A DNA stretch of 64,000 bases from Phycisphaerae bacterium (GCA_030426385.1 JAUHYI010000009.1:1-64000); one strand, 5' to 3'. Positions 54,337 through 63,008 are shown, counted from the stretch's first letter. Numbers and translations: made by a program. The notes: generated by a model not told the origin, from the sequence alone.

Positions 54337-54466
54337 TAGCCCGCCGACGGTGTCGGCGCGGATGAGGATGAGGATGAGGATGCAGATTCAGATGTAGATT
54401 GCAGATGCAGATGCAGACAGCGGGTATTGGTGGTTATCCTGCCGCGCCGACGCCGTCGGCGGGCTA
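54337..54466. repeat. Inverted repeat family H4 enclosing microsatellites
   Basis: The 25-base arms (54337-54361 and 54442-54466, starting TAGCCCGCCGACGG) match at 24 of 25 positions. The interior holds GATGAG and CAGATG microsatellites. The arms are themselves hairpins, as in REP elements. The gap 54076-54730 has no gene; a G-run tract lies at 54558-54592. Confidence 0.85.
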
Positions 54467-54730
54467 AAAGTTCTCGCCTATTTGACGTAAATTGCGAGAA
54501 ATGTCGCGATTTTTCAAACTGATTTCGGGTCGATCAATTTCGGGCCAGACGGGTCATCGTGGGGGGGGGCGTGGGGGGGATCGTGGGGGGGGATCACGGC
54601 ACGGGTAATTATCGGCTAAAATACATAGCTCACCCCGCTGTTGTTCCCCTCGGGTTCCGTGAAGGTTTCCCAGGGTGGAGCGACGCGTTATTTTGTGCCA
54701 AACAGAATGTCCGTTGCAGGAGAATCGATA

Positions 54731-56149
54731 ATGTCGCCGCGAAAAATGACCATCACCGAAAAGATCATGGCCGCTCATGCCGGTCGTGCTGACGTTACCC
54801 CAGGCGAAAACGTGTGGGTGGGCGTGGATGTGTTGCTGACCCATGACGTGTGCGGGCCGGGCACGATCGGGATTTTCAAGGAACAGTTCGGCGCCGACGC
54901 CAAGGTGTGGAACAAGGATGGCGTGGTGATCGTCCCCGACCATTACATTTTTACTGCTGATGAAAAGTGCCATCGCAACATTCAAATCCTGCGCGATTTC
55001 GTGACCGAGCAAGGGTTGAAATATTATTACGATCCGGATTTTCTCAACACAGCCGAGGGCTCGGGTTTCCCCAATCCCTACCGCGATCCGACCAAGACGA
55101 ATTACAAAGGCGTGTGCCACAAAGCACTGCCCGAGGAAGGCCACTGTCGTCCCGGCGAAATTCTGTTGGGCACGGACAGTCACACTTGTACCGCTGGTGC
55201 GTTTGGCCAGTTCGCCACGGGTGTGGGCAATACCGATGCTGCGTTCGCGCTGGGCGCTGGTCGCACGTGGTTGAAAGTTCCGCCAACGATGAAGTTCACC
55301 TTCCATGGCGAGATCCCGCCGTACCTGACGGCGAAGGATTTGATCCTGGCCGTGATCGGTGAGATCGGCGTGGCTGGTGCGACCTACAAGACCATGTATT
55401 TTGCCGGCGAAGGCGTCGGGTCGTTGACGCTCGAAGACCGCATGACCTTGACCAACATGGCCATCGAAGCCGGCGGCAAAAACGGCGTGTGCGATGTCGA
55501 TGAAAAGACTTTGCAATACGTGCGCGCTCGTTCGACCAAGCCCGATTGGAATGTCTATGCCGACGACGCCGGGGCCGAGTATTGCGCCGAATACGAATGG
55601 GACCTGGGCGTGATGGAGCCGATGGTTGCCAAGCCACATAGCCCGGACAACAAAGACCTGGCCCGCAATTGCAGCGACGTGAAACTGGATCGTGCCTACA
55701 TCGGTTCATGCACCGGCGGCAAGATCACCGACATGATTTTCGCCGCAGCTCTGTTCCAGAACAAGCAGGTGAAAATCCCCACGTTCGTCGTGCCCGGCTC
55801 GACCGAAGTCCATGCCGACATGCTGCGTCTGAACATCACCGGCGAAGAAAAACAGCCCGGCGAAAAAAGCATCTACGAAATTTTCGAAGACGCAGGCTGT
55901 CACATGGGTGCGTCAAGTTGCGCCGCGTGCCTGGGCGGTCCCAAGGATACCTTTGGCCGCCTGAATGAACCGCAGAATTGCATCAGCACCACCAACCGCA
56001 ATTTCCCCGGCCGCATGGGCCACAAAGAAGCCGGCGTCTACCTGGCCTCACCCTTGACGGTCGCCGCCAGCGCCCTGACCGGCCACGTCACCGACCCCCG
56101 CGAATTCGTCAGCGAACCGATCATGACCGGCAGTGCAGGGGTGATGTGA
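54731..56149 (+). CDS. leuC: 3-isopropylmalate dehydratase large subunit (homoaconitase family)
   Basis: LeuC with LeuD isomerises 2- to 3-isopropylmalate in leucine synthesis. The 472-residue product has the motifs LLGTDSHTCTAGAFGQFATG, AYIGSCTGGKITDM with the first cluster Cys, and CAACLGGPKDTFG with the other two Cys. It starts at ATG 54731 after a good GCAGGAG site. It resembles the archaeal-type LeuC/homoaconitase branch in length, so substrate is not certain. No small subunit gene (leuD) follows; the next genes are a brnT/brnA pair. Confidence 0.92.
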   Translation: MSPRKMTITEKIMAAHAGRADVTPGENVWVGVDVLLTHDVCGPGTIGIFKEQFGADAKVWNKDGVVIVPDHYIFTADEKCHRNIQILRDFVTEQGLKYYYDPDFLNTAEGSGFPNPYRDPTKTNYKGVCHKALPEEGHCRPGEILLGTDSHTCTAGAFGQFATGVGNTDAAFALGAGRTWLKVPPTMKFTFHGEIPPYLTAKDLILAVIGEIGVAGATYKTMYFAGEGVGSLTLEDRMTLTNMAIEAGGKNGVCDVDEKTLQYVRARSTKPDWNVYADDAGAEYCAEYEWDLGVMEPMVAKPHSPDNKDLARNCSDVKLDRAYIGSCTGGKITDMIFAAALFQNKQVKIPTFVVPGSTEVHADMLRLNITGEEKQPGEKSIYEIFEDAGCHMGASSCAACLGGPKDTFGRLNEPQNCISTTNRNFPGRMGHKEAGVYLASPLTVAASALTGHVTDPREFVSEPIMTGSAGVM

Positions 56150-56231
56150 TCCCACCCACATTACTCGCGCAATACGAAACGTCATTGGGCACTGAGGTAT
56201 TTGGGATATTGATCGTTTGAAGGAGCCTGGG

Positions 56232-56519
56232 TTGGGACTGACGTTTGAATGGGATCCCGATAAGGCAGCATCAAACCATGTCAAGCATGGTGTTGATTTT
56301 GCTGAGGCCGCTACGATTTTTGGTGACTTGCAGGCTCGGACGATATATGATGAAAGACATTCGGAAGTCGAAGATCGTTTTGTGACGATTGGATATTCCG
56401 ACCAAGCCCGGCTGCTCGTCGTGGTCCATACGGATCGAGACGATCATATTCGCATCATCACCGCCCGGTTGGCCTCAACCCGCGAGAGGCAGGAACATGA
56501 GCAACGACCCAAAGCCTGA
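56232..56519 (+). CDS. brnT: BrnT-family toxin
   Basis: BrnT is a RelE-like ribonuclease toxin paired with BrnA. The 95-residue product starts GLTFEWDPDKAASNHVKHGV and has FAEAATIFGDLQARTIYDERH, EVEDRFVTIGYSD and IRIITARLAS, all typical of BrnT. I chose the TTG at 56232 because AAGGAG lies 8 bases upstream; a TTG at 56217 is less likely. It overlaps brnA by 23 bases. The antitoxin usually binds the operon promoter, so autoregulation is expected but the site is not seen. Confidence 0.88.
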   Translation: MGLTFEWDPDKAASNHVKHGVDFAEAATIFGDLQARTIYDERHSEVEDRFVTIGYSDQARLLVVVHTDRDDHIRIITARLASTRERQEHEQRPKA

Positions 56520-56712
56520 ACATGACGACGAGTTGGAGCCGTACTACGACTTTTCAAAAGGTGAAGTCGGCAAGTATGCCACACGCTATCAAGCTGGCAC
56601 GAATGTGGTGAAGTTGGATGAGGATGTAGCTCGAGATTTTCCCACGTCCAAAGCGGTCAACGAAGCACTGCGAAAATACCGCGATCTGGCGAAAGATCGG
56701 CGCACGGGGTAA
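56497..56712 (+). CDS. brnA: BrnA-like antitoxin
   Basis: The 71-residue product starts at ATG 56497 inside the end of brnT (GGCAGG upstream). The N-terminal half is acidic (EHDDELEPYYDFSKGE), likely the toxin-binding part. The C-terminal half, TNVVKLDEDVARDFPTSKAV then NEALRKYRDLA, fits a ribbon-helix-helix DNA-binding fold. This order (toxin first, antitoxin second) and the overlap are usual for BrnTA. The family call rests mostly on context. Confidence 0.75.
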   Translation: MSNDPKPEHDDELEPYYDFSKGEVGKYATRYQAGTNVVKLDEDVARDFPTSKAVNEALRKYRDLAKDRRTG

Positions 56713-56743
56713 CCACTGTATTTCACACTGGTGATGGTGTTTT

Positions 56744-57235
56744 TTATACCGCGATTTTGATCACGACTTTGGTGAGTTGTTCGGTGGCGGCCTGGTCGGT
56801 GGGCGAGAGGCTTGGGGCGTGGATGTCGTGGGGATAGTAGATCGCGAACATGCCAGCGGTGTAGGGGGTCAGGGGCAGGTGTGCGAAGTGGGCGGGGTCG
56901 TATAACGTTACGTCGTTTTCGTCGCTGTAGGGTTGCTGTACGTATGTGGGAGGGGCAGTGTTGTCGCTGTCGTGCAGCAGCGCGTGGCCCATGCGTTCGT
57001 GGCCAACAGCGATGTATTGCAGGTCGATGTATTTGCGGTGTGATTCCCAGATGATGTTGGCCGTCGCTTTGGGCTCGTAGCGTTGCACGAGTGCGAAGAC
57101 ATTGTCGCCATCGAGATCGTATCGGCCGTTGTCGATGGTGGCGACATCGTTGTTCGTCAGATAGTCGAATGCCATCGCCAGGCGAGTGCTGATGGGACGG
57201 TACAGGTCGGCGTTTTGGATGTGGTCGATGATCAT
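56744..57235 (-). CDS. YhcH/YjgK/YiaL (DUF386) family protein
   Basis: The 163-residue product matches the YhcH/EbgC cupin-like family: DLDGDNVFALVQRYEPK, ESHRKYIDLQYIAVGHERMG, LTPYTAGMFAIYYPHDIHAP and the C-terminal VVIKIAV. The His and Glu residues that bind metal in the family (ESHRKYIDLQ; HDIHAP) are present. Members occur with sialic acid or beta-galactoside genes, but none is beside it here. In the mRNA sense a (TTTTAAC)n array lies directly before ATG 57235, which may affect promoter or ribosome spacing. Confidence 0.9.
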   Translation of the reverse strand: MIIDHIQNADLYRPISTRLAMAFDYLTNNDVATIDNGRYDLDGDNVFALVQRYEPKATANIIWESHRKYIDLQYIAVGHERMGHALLHDSDNTAPPTYVQQPYSDENDVTLYDPAHFAHLPLTPYTAGMFAIYYPHDIHAPSLSPTDQAATEQLTKVVIKIAV

Positions 57236-57243
57236 AATATTTA

Positions 57244-57541
57244 GTTAAAAGTTAAAAGTTAAAAGTTAAAAGTTAAAAGTTAAAAGTTAAAAATTTAAAA
57301 TTAAAAGTAGTCGTTTGGATGTTAACACTTTACGAATGGCGATAAATACTCGTGCTGTGATTCATATTAGCCCCCGGTGAATACCGGGGGTCGGGGTTTA
57401 TTTGAGAGAAAACATTAGTTCGCACGAATTTTAAACGGGATTGATAATAAGAATTAAAAGTTGCGGGATTGATACGTGTGGGGAGCGCTAAGCCGCAAGC
57501 GGCGGGTACGGGATTGCAAAAACAATCAACTATTTTACCCC
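57244..57541 (-). repeat. Heptamer array plus H1 hairpin block, copy A
   Basis: A TTAAAAG array (57244-57307) is followed by the H1 hairpin CCCCCGGTGAATACCGGGGG (57371-57390), an AAGCCGCAAGCGGC-like hairpin near 57489-57505 and CAATCAACTATTTTACCCC. Positions 57306-57541 repeat almost exactly at 58217-58452, a direct repeat of about 236 bases offset by 911. Confidence 0.9.
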
Positions 57542-57570
57542 GAACTTTACCCCGAACGTGCCAATAGCAA

Positions 57571-57603
57571 TGGGGAAACGTGGGGGGCGTGGGGGGGGGG
57601 GGG
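57571..57603. repeat. G-run repeat abutting the thioredoxin-like gene stop
   Basis: TGGGGAAACGTGGGGGGCG, then more than ten Gs, reaching the minus-strand TAA at 57604. Confidence 0.9.
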
Positions 57604-58182
57604 TTAGTCGTTGTATTTTTCGCGGAATCGGCCGGACAGTCGAAGCAGGAGGTGGACACGTTCGATGGTGTCGATCATTTCCTGGAGGACGGTGGCGACC
57701 GGGTCGGTGGGCGCGGGTGCCTGGACGTAATCGTCGCCGAGCATTTTGCGGGCCATGGATCGGTAACGAGAGAGTGTGCGATCGCCGAAGGCGAAGACGG
57801 GTTCGAAATCTTCAGCCATGAACCATGAGACGGGCACGCGGAAGCCTGCGTTGATTTGCGATTTGACGATGATGTCGGCATGGGCATCTTCGCGCAAGAT
57901 GAAACGCAAGTCGATGTGATCGGGGTTAGCCTCAGCGATGCGTTGCAAGGCTGAACCCTGTAAGGCACAGTCGCCACACCATGTGCCGGTGAGGCAGAGG
58001 ATGTTGATCTTGCGGGTGAAGCCTGCGATCAACGCGTGTTGTTCGGGGGATAATTGCAGTTGCTCGTAACGCTGATCCCAAGGCGGACGATGGCCCGCCG
58101 GTTCGCCCATAGCCACGAATTGAGCGTAGGGGACCGCGAGATCGAATTTGGTTTTCAGTAGTGGGGGTGGGACGGTGATCAT
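57604..58182 (-). CDS. Thioredoxin-family protein
   Basis: The 192-residue product has a thioredoxin fold with the active-site motif WCGDC in ILCLTGTWCGDCALQGSALQ, then LRFILREDAHADIIV, the cis-Pro loop region in FRVPVSWFMAEDF, and a helical C-terminus. No signal peptide is seen, so it is probably cytoplasmic. Proteins of this type with an N-terminal YEQLQLSPEQHALI region are common in planctomycetes; the substrate is unknown. It lies between two near-identical repeat blocks, and recombination between them would delete it. Confidence 0.87.
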   Translation of the reverse strand: MITVPPPLLKTKFDLAVPYAQFVAMGEPAGHRPPWDQRYEQLQLSPEQHALIAGFTRKINILCLTGTWCGDCALQGSALQRIAEANPDHIDLRFILREDAHADIIVKSQINAGFRVPVSWFMAEDFEPVFAFGDRTLSRYRSMARKMLGDDYVQAPAPTDPVATVLQEMIDTIERVHLLLRLSGRFREKYND

Positions 58183-58189
58183 GGTTTTA

Positions 58190-58452
58190 GTTAAAAGTTA
58201 AAAGTTAAAATTTGGAAGTAGTCGTTTGGATGTTAACACTTTTACGAATGGCGATAAATACTCGTGCTGTGATTCATATTAGCCCCCGGTGAATACCGGG
58301 GGTCGGGGTTTGTTTGAGAGAAAACATTAGTTCGCACGAATTTTAAACGGGATTGATAATAAGAATTAAAAGTTGAGGGATTGATACGTGGGCGGGTGCT
58401 AAGCCGCAAGCGGCGGGGAGTGGGATTGCAAAAACAATCAACTATTTTACCC
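58190..58452 (-). repeat. Heptamer array plus H1 hairpin block, copy B
   Basis: A shorter TTAAAAG array (58190-58211) is followed by the same block as at 57306-57541, with the H1 hairpin at 58283-58302. ACCCCAATCTTT is then repeated in tandem. In the mRNA sense the array lies just upstream of the thioredoxin-like gene start. Confidence 0.9.
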
Positions 58453-58491
58453 CAATCTTTACCCCAATCTTTACCCCGAACGCGTCAATCG

Positions 58492-58534
58492 CGCGGGGGA
58501 AACGTGGGGGCGTGGGGGGCCGTGGGGGGGGGGG
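58492..58534. repeat. G-run repeat abutting the typA stop
   Basis: GCGCGGGGGAAACGTGGGGG, two more G-rich units and a run of about 10 Gs reach the minus-strand TAA of typA at 58535. Confidence 0.9.
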
Positions 58535-60394
58535 TTATTTGCCTTTTCGGCCTTCGCGTTTACGGTCGGATTCTTTGAGCATGCGTTTGCGCATGCGGAT
58601 GGACTCGGGGGTACACTCGACCAGTTCATCGTATTCGATGTATTCGAGACAGGCTTCCAATGACATTCTGCGAGCGGGGCGAACGCGGGTGGCATCGTCT
58701 GAGCCGGACGCGCGAACGTTGGAATGTTTTTTGTTGGTGGTGACGTTGGCAACGATATCGCCTTCTTTGCAGTGTTCGCCCACGACCTGGCCTTCGTACA
58801 CCGCATCGCCGGGGTCGACGAAGAAGATGCCGCGGTCATACAAGCGGTCGAGCGAGTAGGGTGCGACGGAACCGGCTTCGGTGGAAATCATAACGCCAGC
58901 CTGACGCTTGGGGATGTCGCCACGAACCGGTTCGTAACGCAGCAAGGTGTGGTGCATGATGGCTCGGCCCTGGGTGGCGGTGAGCATGCGTGTTCGCAAA
59001 CCGATCAGGCCGCGCGCGGGGATGGTGAATTCGATATGCACGTAATCGTTGGTGCCGGACTTGGCGTCGAGCTTGACGATTTCCGCGCGACGGTTGGAAA
59101 CCAATGACAGCACATCAGCCTGGCATTCGGTCGGGCAATCGACAGCCAACAATTCGATTGGCTCATGCTTTTTGCCGTCGACTTCTTTGAGAATCACTTC
59201 GGGCTTGCCGACAGCCAATTCGTAACCTTCGCGGCGCATGGTTTCGATCAACACACCCAGGTGCATCAGGCCACGTCCCGAGACGGCAAAGGCTTCGCCG
59301 CTTTCATTGCGTGCGACGCGCATGGCGACGTTGGATTGAAGTTCTTTTTGCAAGCGATCCCATATCTGGCGACTGGTGACAAACTTGCCTTCACGGCCAC
59401 AGAACGGCGAGTCGTTCACGCGAAATGTCATCGTCAATGTTGGCTCATCGATTTGCACGATGGGCAGGGCTTTGGGCGCTTCGGGGCATGCGATGGTGTC
59501 GCCGATGTCGATCGGGTCGAGTCCGACGACGGCACCGATATCGCCCGCGTTGATCTGTTTGGTTTCCACGCGTCCGAGTCCGTCGAAGGTGAGCAATTGG
59601 ACGACGCGTTGGATCTCGCGGGTGTCGTCGCGATGGATGACGGTGACGGGTTGGCCGGTCTTGATGGACCCGGCAAAGACGCGACCGATGGCAATGCGTC
59701 CGACGTAATCGGAATAGGCCAACGTGGTGACCGACATTTGCAATGGATCGGTGGAGGGTCCGGTTTCGGCCGGGCCTGGCACATGCTCGATGATGGCATC
59801 GAAAAGTGGTTGGAGTGTTTCAGATTTTTCCGTGTGATCGGCGACGGCCCAGCCTTCTTTGGCCGAGGCGTAGATGGTGGTGAATTCCAAGGCTTCATCG
59901 GGTGCGCCCAATTCCACCAACAGGTCGAACACTTCGTTGACCACATCGTCGGGCCGTGCGTTGGGCTTGTCGATTTTATTGATGACGACCAGGGGTCGCA
60001 GGCCATGCTTGAGTGCTTTGTCGAGCACGAAGCGCGTCTGGGGCATGGGGCCTTCGAAACTATCGACAACCAGCAGGCAGCCGTCAGCCATTTTCAACAC
60101 ACGTTCGACTTCACCGCCGAAGTCGGCGTGGCCCGGCGTGTCGATCAGATTGATCTTGTAAGTTTCATTGGTAACAGGCGAGACGTAGGTGATCGCACAG
60201 TTTTTGGCCGTGATGGTGATGCCACGTTCGCGTTCGAGATCGCCGGTGTCCATGATCAGGTTGTGTTGACCGCCCGCGAGCTTGTCGAGTTCCTCGGTGC
60301 GGAACATGCCCGACTGGTAGAGCAATTGGTCGGTGAGTGTGGTTTTGCCGTGGTCGACGTGGGCGATAACAGCAACGTTACGTAAATTGAGCAT
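58535..60394 (-). CDS. typA: Translational GTPase TypA/BipA
   Basis: TypA is a ribosome-binding GTPase with roles in stress and 50S assembly. The 619-residue product has the G1 motif AHVDHGKTTL, the switch II LIDTPGHADFGGEV, NKIDKPNARPDD and the usual later domains, including FTIPARGLIGLRTRMLTATQ. Length and the Lys/Arg-rich end (MLKESDRKREGRKGK) are normal. ATG 60394 begins MLNLRNVAVIAHVDHG. It is divergent from the desaturase with a 619-base gap. Confidence 0.96.
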   Translation of the reverse strand: MLNLRNVAVIAHVDHGKTTLTDQLLYQSGMFRTEELDKLAGGQHNLIMDTGDLERERGITITAKNCAITYVSPVTNETYKINLIDTPGHADFGGEVERVLKMADGCLLVVDSFEGPMPQTRFVLDKALKHGLRPLVVINKIDKPNARPDDVVNEVFDLLVELGAPDEALEFTTIYASAKEGWAVADHTEKSETLQPLFDAIIEHVPGPAETGPSTDPLQMSVTTLAYSDYVGRIAIGRVFAGSIKTGQPVTVIHRDDTREIQRVVQLLTFDGLGRVETKQINAGDIGAVVGLDPIDIGDTIACPEAPKALPIVQIDEPTLTMTFRVNDSPFCGREGKFVTSRQIWDRLQKELQSNVAMRVARNESGEAFAVSGRGLMHLGVLIETMRREGYELAVGKPEVILKEVDGKKHEPIELLAVDCPTECQADVLSLVSNRRAEIVKLDAKSGTNDYVHIEFTIPARGLIGLRTRMLTATQGRAIMHHTLLRYEPVRGDIPKRQAGVMISTEAGSVAPYSLDRLYDRGIFFVDPGDAVYEGQVVGEHCKEGDIVANVTTNKKHSNVRASGSDDATRVRPARRMSLEACLEYIEYDELVECTPESIRMRKRMLKESDRKREGRKGK

Positions 60395-61013
60395 GGGTTT
60401 GGTTCTGGGGTAGGGGGTGGGGGGTAAGTGGTGGGGGTAAGTGGGGGGGGGTAGAGGTTCGTGGAGTTTAGAGGAGGGAGGGGGATTGGCCTAGCGTTAG
60501 GATTTGGTAAGGCCGAGGATTTTATAGGTCATACAGGGGAAGCGTGGGGCAGGGGTGGGGTTGGTGTGAGTTTGGAAGCGTGTGGAGGTTGGACTATGGC
60601 GTCCGGGGGGCTATGATAGTAATCTAGTTGGGGTTTCGGGGTATTTTCGGCCCGAAGGTCGATATTGTGGCATAATTGAGGAAGGCAAACGTGGCAGGGG
60701 TATTATTGCAAAGGTATTGTGGCGGGCAGCTGGCCCAGAATTGGCGAACTGCTATGATATCGGCCGATAATAGTAGCATCAGGGATGATGCCTGTTTGAA
60801 CCCTTGTCGAGATTCGGGCCTAACGTTGGGTCCACGTTTACATCCCGTGGCGATCGCAAACGATATTTTTGCGGGCTCGTCACCTAGATCAGGAATTTTA
60901 AACGCCCGTTACCTCGTCTCCGTCGACCCTTGGTCGCAACTCCCGCGTTTCTCGCTCTTAGTCATGATCATAATGATGGTAGGCAGAAACCGATCAACTA
61001 TCTGGAAATTAAA
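60395..61013. other. Gap between typA and the desaturase gene
   Basis: G-run sequence occurs at 60404-60450 near the typA start. No convincing gene is seen; a + strand frame at 60676-61017 lacks a ribosome binding site and family features. Promoters for both flanking genes should lie here but I cannot place them. Confidence 0.5.
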
Positions 61014-62090
61014 ATGAGCAGTCAAACCCATTCGGGGAGCCATATCCCCAATAGCGCGGCCCCTACCGAAACCAGCGAAATCAGTGAACCCGTCGCAGAA
61101 ACGGTCGAAACCGCCCAAACGGTCAAGACCAGTGACATGGCTGATCCTTCCGCAAACTCAGACAAAGAGTTTGTTTTCGAAAAACAAATGGATGACGACA
61201 CCACCGTCGCTGTGGCCGCTCCGCCTCGAGCCGAGACATTCCGCAAACGCCGATGGATCAACATCAGTCAGTTGAATTGGAATGTTGTCGCTGGCATTAT
61301 CATTCTCCATGCTGGTGCAATTGCCGCTCCGTTCTATTTTTCATGGCTCGGCTTGGCGGTCTTCGTGTTCCTCTTCTGGGTCAGTGGTGGTCTGGGCATC
61401 ACGTTGTGCTATCACCGTCTGCTCACGCACCGCAGTTTCAAAACCCCCAAATGGGTGGAGTATTTCCTGACCGGATGTGCCTGTCTGGCATGGCAGGGCG
61501 GACCTGTGTCGTGGGTCGGCAATCACCGGGCTCACCACAAGCACTCCGATACGGACAACGATCCGCATTCGCCCAACGATGGATTTGCCTGGGCTCACAT
61601 GTTCTGGTGTATGCACCGTGACAAGCCCGAGTGGCAGGATTGTGCCAAGGATTTGCAACGCGATCCGATCCAACGTTTGTTCAACCGATTTTTCTTTGTG
61701 CCGAACATGCTGTTGGCAGGTGCCCTGTTCGGCATCGGTTACACCTTGCGTGAATTTGGTTTTGCCACCAGTGGCTGGTCGTTGGCACTGTGGGGTGTAT
61801 GCCTGCGAACCGTCGGTGTCTATCACGTCACGTGGTTCGTGAATTCGGCCACGCACGTCTGGGGCTATCGCAATTTCGAAACCAAAGACCGTTCGACCAA
61901 CCTGTGGTGGGTCGCACTATTGTCCTGGGGTGAAGGTTGGCACAACAACCATCACGCGTTCCAGCGTTCAGCAGCACACGGTCTGCGTTGGTACGAAGTC
62001 GACATGACCTACCTGACCATCAAACTGATGGAAAAACTGGGACTGGCTCGCGATATCGTCCTGCCCAAACCCCATCAAATGCCCAAATAA
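61014..62090 (+). CDS. Delta-9-type fatty acid desaturase
   Basis: This membrane di-iron enzyme introduces a double bond into acyl chains. The 358-residue product has the three His boxes HRLLTHRSF, HRAHHKHSD and HNNHHAFQRS, and about four membrane segments. The first ~75 residues are an unusual Ser/Thr/Glu-rich extension (ETSEISEPVAETVETAQTVK) that is predicted to be disordered. ATG 61014 is the likely start, though no clear ribosome binding site is seen. Acyl-CoA or acyl-lipid substrate cannot be decided. A C-run repeat begins directly after its stop. Confidence 0.93.
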   Translation: MSSQTHSGSHIPNSAAPTETSEISEPVAETVETAQTVKTSDMADPSANSDKEFVFEKQMDDDTTVAVAAPPRAETFRKRRWINISQLNWNVVAGIIILHAGAIAAPFYFSWLGLAVFVFLFWVSGGLGITLCYHRLLTHRSFKTPKWVEYFLTGCACLAWQGGPVSWVGNHRAHHKHSDTDNDPHSPNDGFAWAHMFWCMHRDKPEWQDCAKDLQRDPIQRLFNRFFFVPNMLLAGALFGIGYTLREFGFATSGWSLALWGVCLRTVGVYHVTWFVNSATHVWGYRNFETKDRSTNLWWVALLSWGEGWHNNHHAFQRSAAHGLRWYEVDMTYLTIKLMEKLGLARDIVLPKPHQMPK

Positions 62091-62113
62091 CCCCCCCCCC
62101 CACGTTTCCCCCT
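62091..62113. repeat. G-run repeat in inverse orientation after the desaturase stop
   Basis: CCCCCCCCCC then ACGTTTCCCCC follows the TAA directly. It is one of few copies with C on the + strand, and it keeps the rule that the C run follows the stop in the sense strand. Confidence 0.9.
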
Positions 62114-62242
62114 GTTATCCTTGGCGCACTGGTGGTGTGCTATTCATTTTTGCTGCGGATTTAATTTTCTGACAGAGAAAATCTGGAAGGGGTGGAGCAT
62201 TTTTATCGCCATTTTTTTTGACCCTCGCGGAATCTATTTACC

Positions 62243-62674
62243 ATGAAAACTGCAACGTTTAACACCAGCAAAGGCATCATCAAATGCGAGTTGTTTGATG
62301 ACAAAGCTCCGATCACCGTCGGCAATTTTGAAAAATTGACCAATGATGGTTTCTACAACGGCCTGCAATTCCATCGCGTCATTCCTGATTTTATGATTCA
62401 GGGTGGCTGCCCCCAGGGCACCGGCACCGGCGGCCCAGGGTATCAATTCGATGATGAACCGTCCGCTCTGGAAATTGCCCACGACAAGCCCGGCATGTTG
62501 TCCATGGCCAACGCAGGACCAAACACCAACGGCTCGCAGTTTTTTATCACCCACGTCCCCACGCCATGGCTCGACGGCAAGCACGGCATTTTTGGACAGG
62601 TGATTGAAGGCCAGGACATCGTCGATAGCATCGCCCAAGGCGACACGATCGAATCCATCGTCATCGAAGGCTGA
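62243..62674 (+). CDS. Cyclophilin-type peptidyl-prolyl isomerase
   Basis: The 143-residue product is a compact cyclophilin that speeds cis-trans isomerisation of proline bonds. It has the catalytic [13 protein letters not shown] with the key Arg, the [14 protein letters not shown] loop, [20 protein letters not shown] and [15 protein letters not shown]. No signal peptide is seen, so it is cytoplasmic (PpiB-like). A clear intrinsic terminator follows about 63 bases after the stop. It lies 152 bases after the desaturase on the same strand. Confidence 0.95.
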   Translation: MKTATFNTSKGIIKCELFDDKAPITVGNFEKLTNDGFYNGLQFHRVIPDFMIQGGCPQGTGTGGPGYQFDDEPSALEIAHDKPGMLSMANAGPNTNGSQFFITHVPTPWLDGKHGIFGQVIEGQDIVDSIAQGDTIESIVIEG

Positions 62675-62737
62675 TCGCACTGATCGCACTGAGCATACCG
62701 ATCACTGCGATCACAATAATCCATTCGTCTTTCATAG

Positions 62738-62764
62738 CCCCGGGTGATCACCCGGGGTTTTTTT
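62738..62764 (+). terminator. Intrinsic terminator after the cyclophilin gene
   Basis: A perfect 20-base palindrome, CCCCGGGTGATCACCCGGGG (62738-62757), is followed by seven Ts. Its form resembles the H1 core but it has a true T tail. Confidence 0.9.
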
Positions 62765-62812
62765 ACGACATCAATTAGACGATTTCCATAAATTTCTAGC
62801 CCGTGATGCCCC

Positions 62813-62848
62813 GTTAGCCGCCGCCCTTGGGCTGCGCGTGCAGCGGCG
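62813..62848. repeat. Half copy of REP-like palindrome H2
   Basis: GTTAGCCGCCGCCCTTGGGC with the flank GTGATGCCCC matches the left half of the copies at 15945 and 41031. The right half is missing or decayed. Confidence 0.75.
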
Positions 62849-62894
62849 CAAATCGGTAATGGCAAGAGGTGGCAAGTGGGTCAGAAATGTGAGT

Positions 62895-63008
62895 GATACG
62901 TATTACGATAAATACTCGCGCGTAGGTTTTTGTTAGCCCCGGTGAATACCGGGGGTTTGTGTGAAGGAAAAATTGAGGCCGCGCGAGTTTTTAACGGGAT
63001 GGGTATGA
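62895..63008 (+). repeat. Hairpin repeat family H1, near-complete copy
   Basis: The outer arms ATAAATACTCGCGCG and CGCGCGAGTTTTTAACGGG flank the core CCCCGGTGAATACCGGGG (62937-62954). It is the best match, inverted, to the copy at 3744-3854. A G-run tract (63015-63034) follows. Confidence 0.85.

Noticed and set aside
60676-61017. Frame overlapping the desaturase start by four bases
   Set aside because: It begins with TTG, has no ribosome binding site and shows no family features; the ATGA overlap looks accidental.
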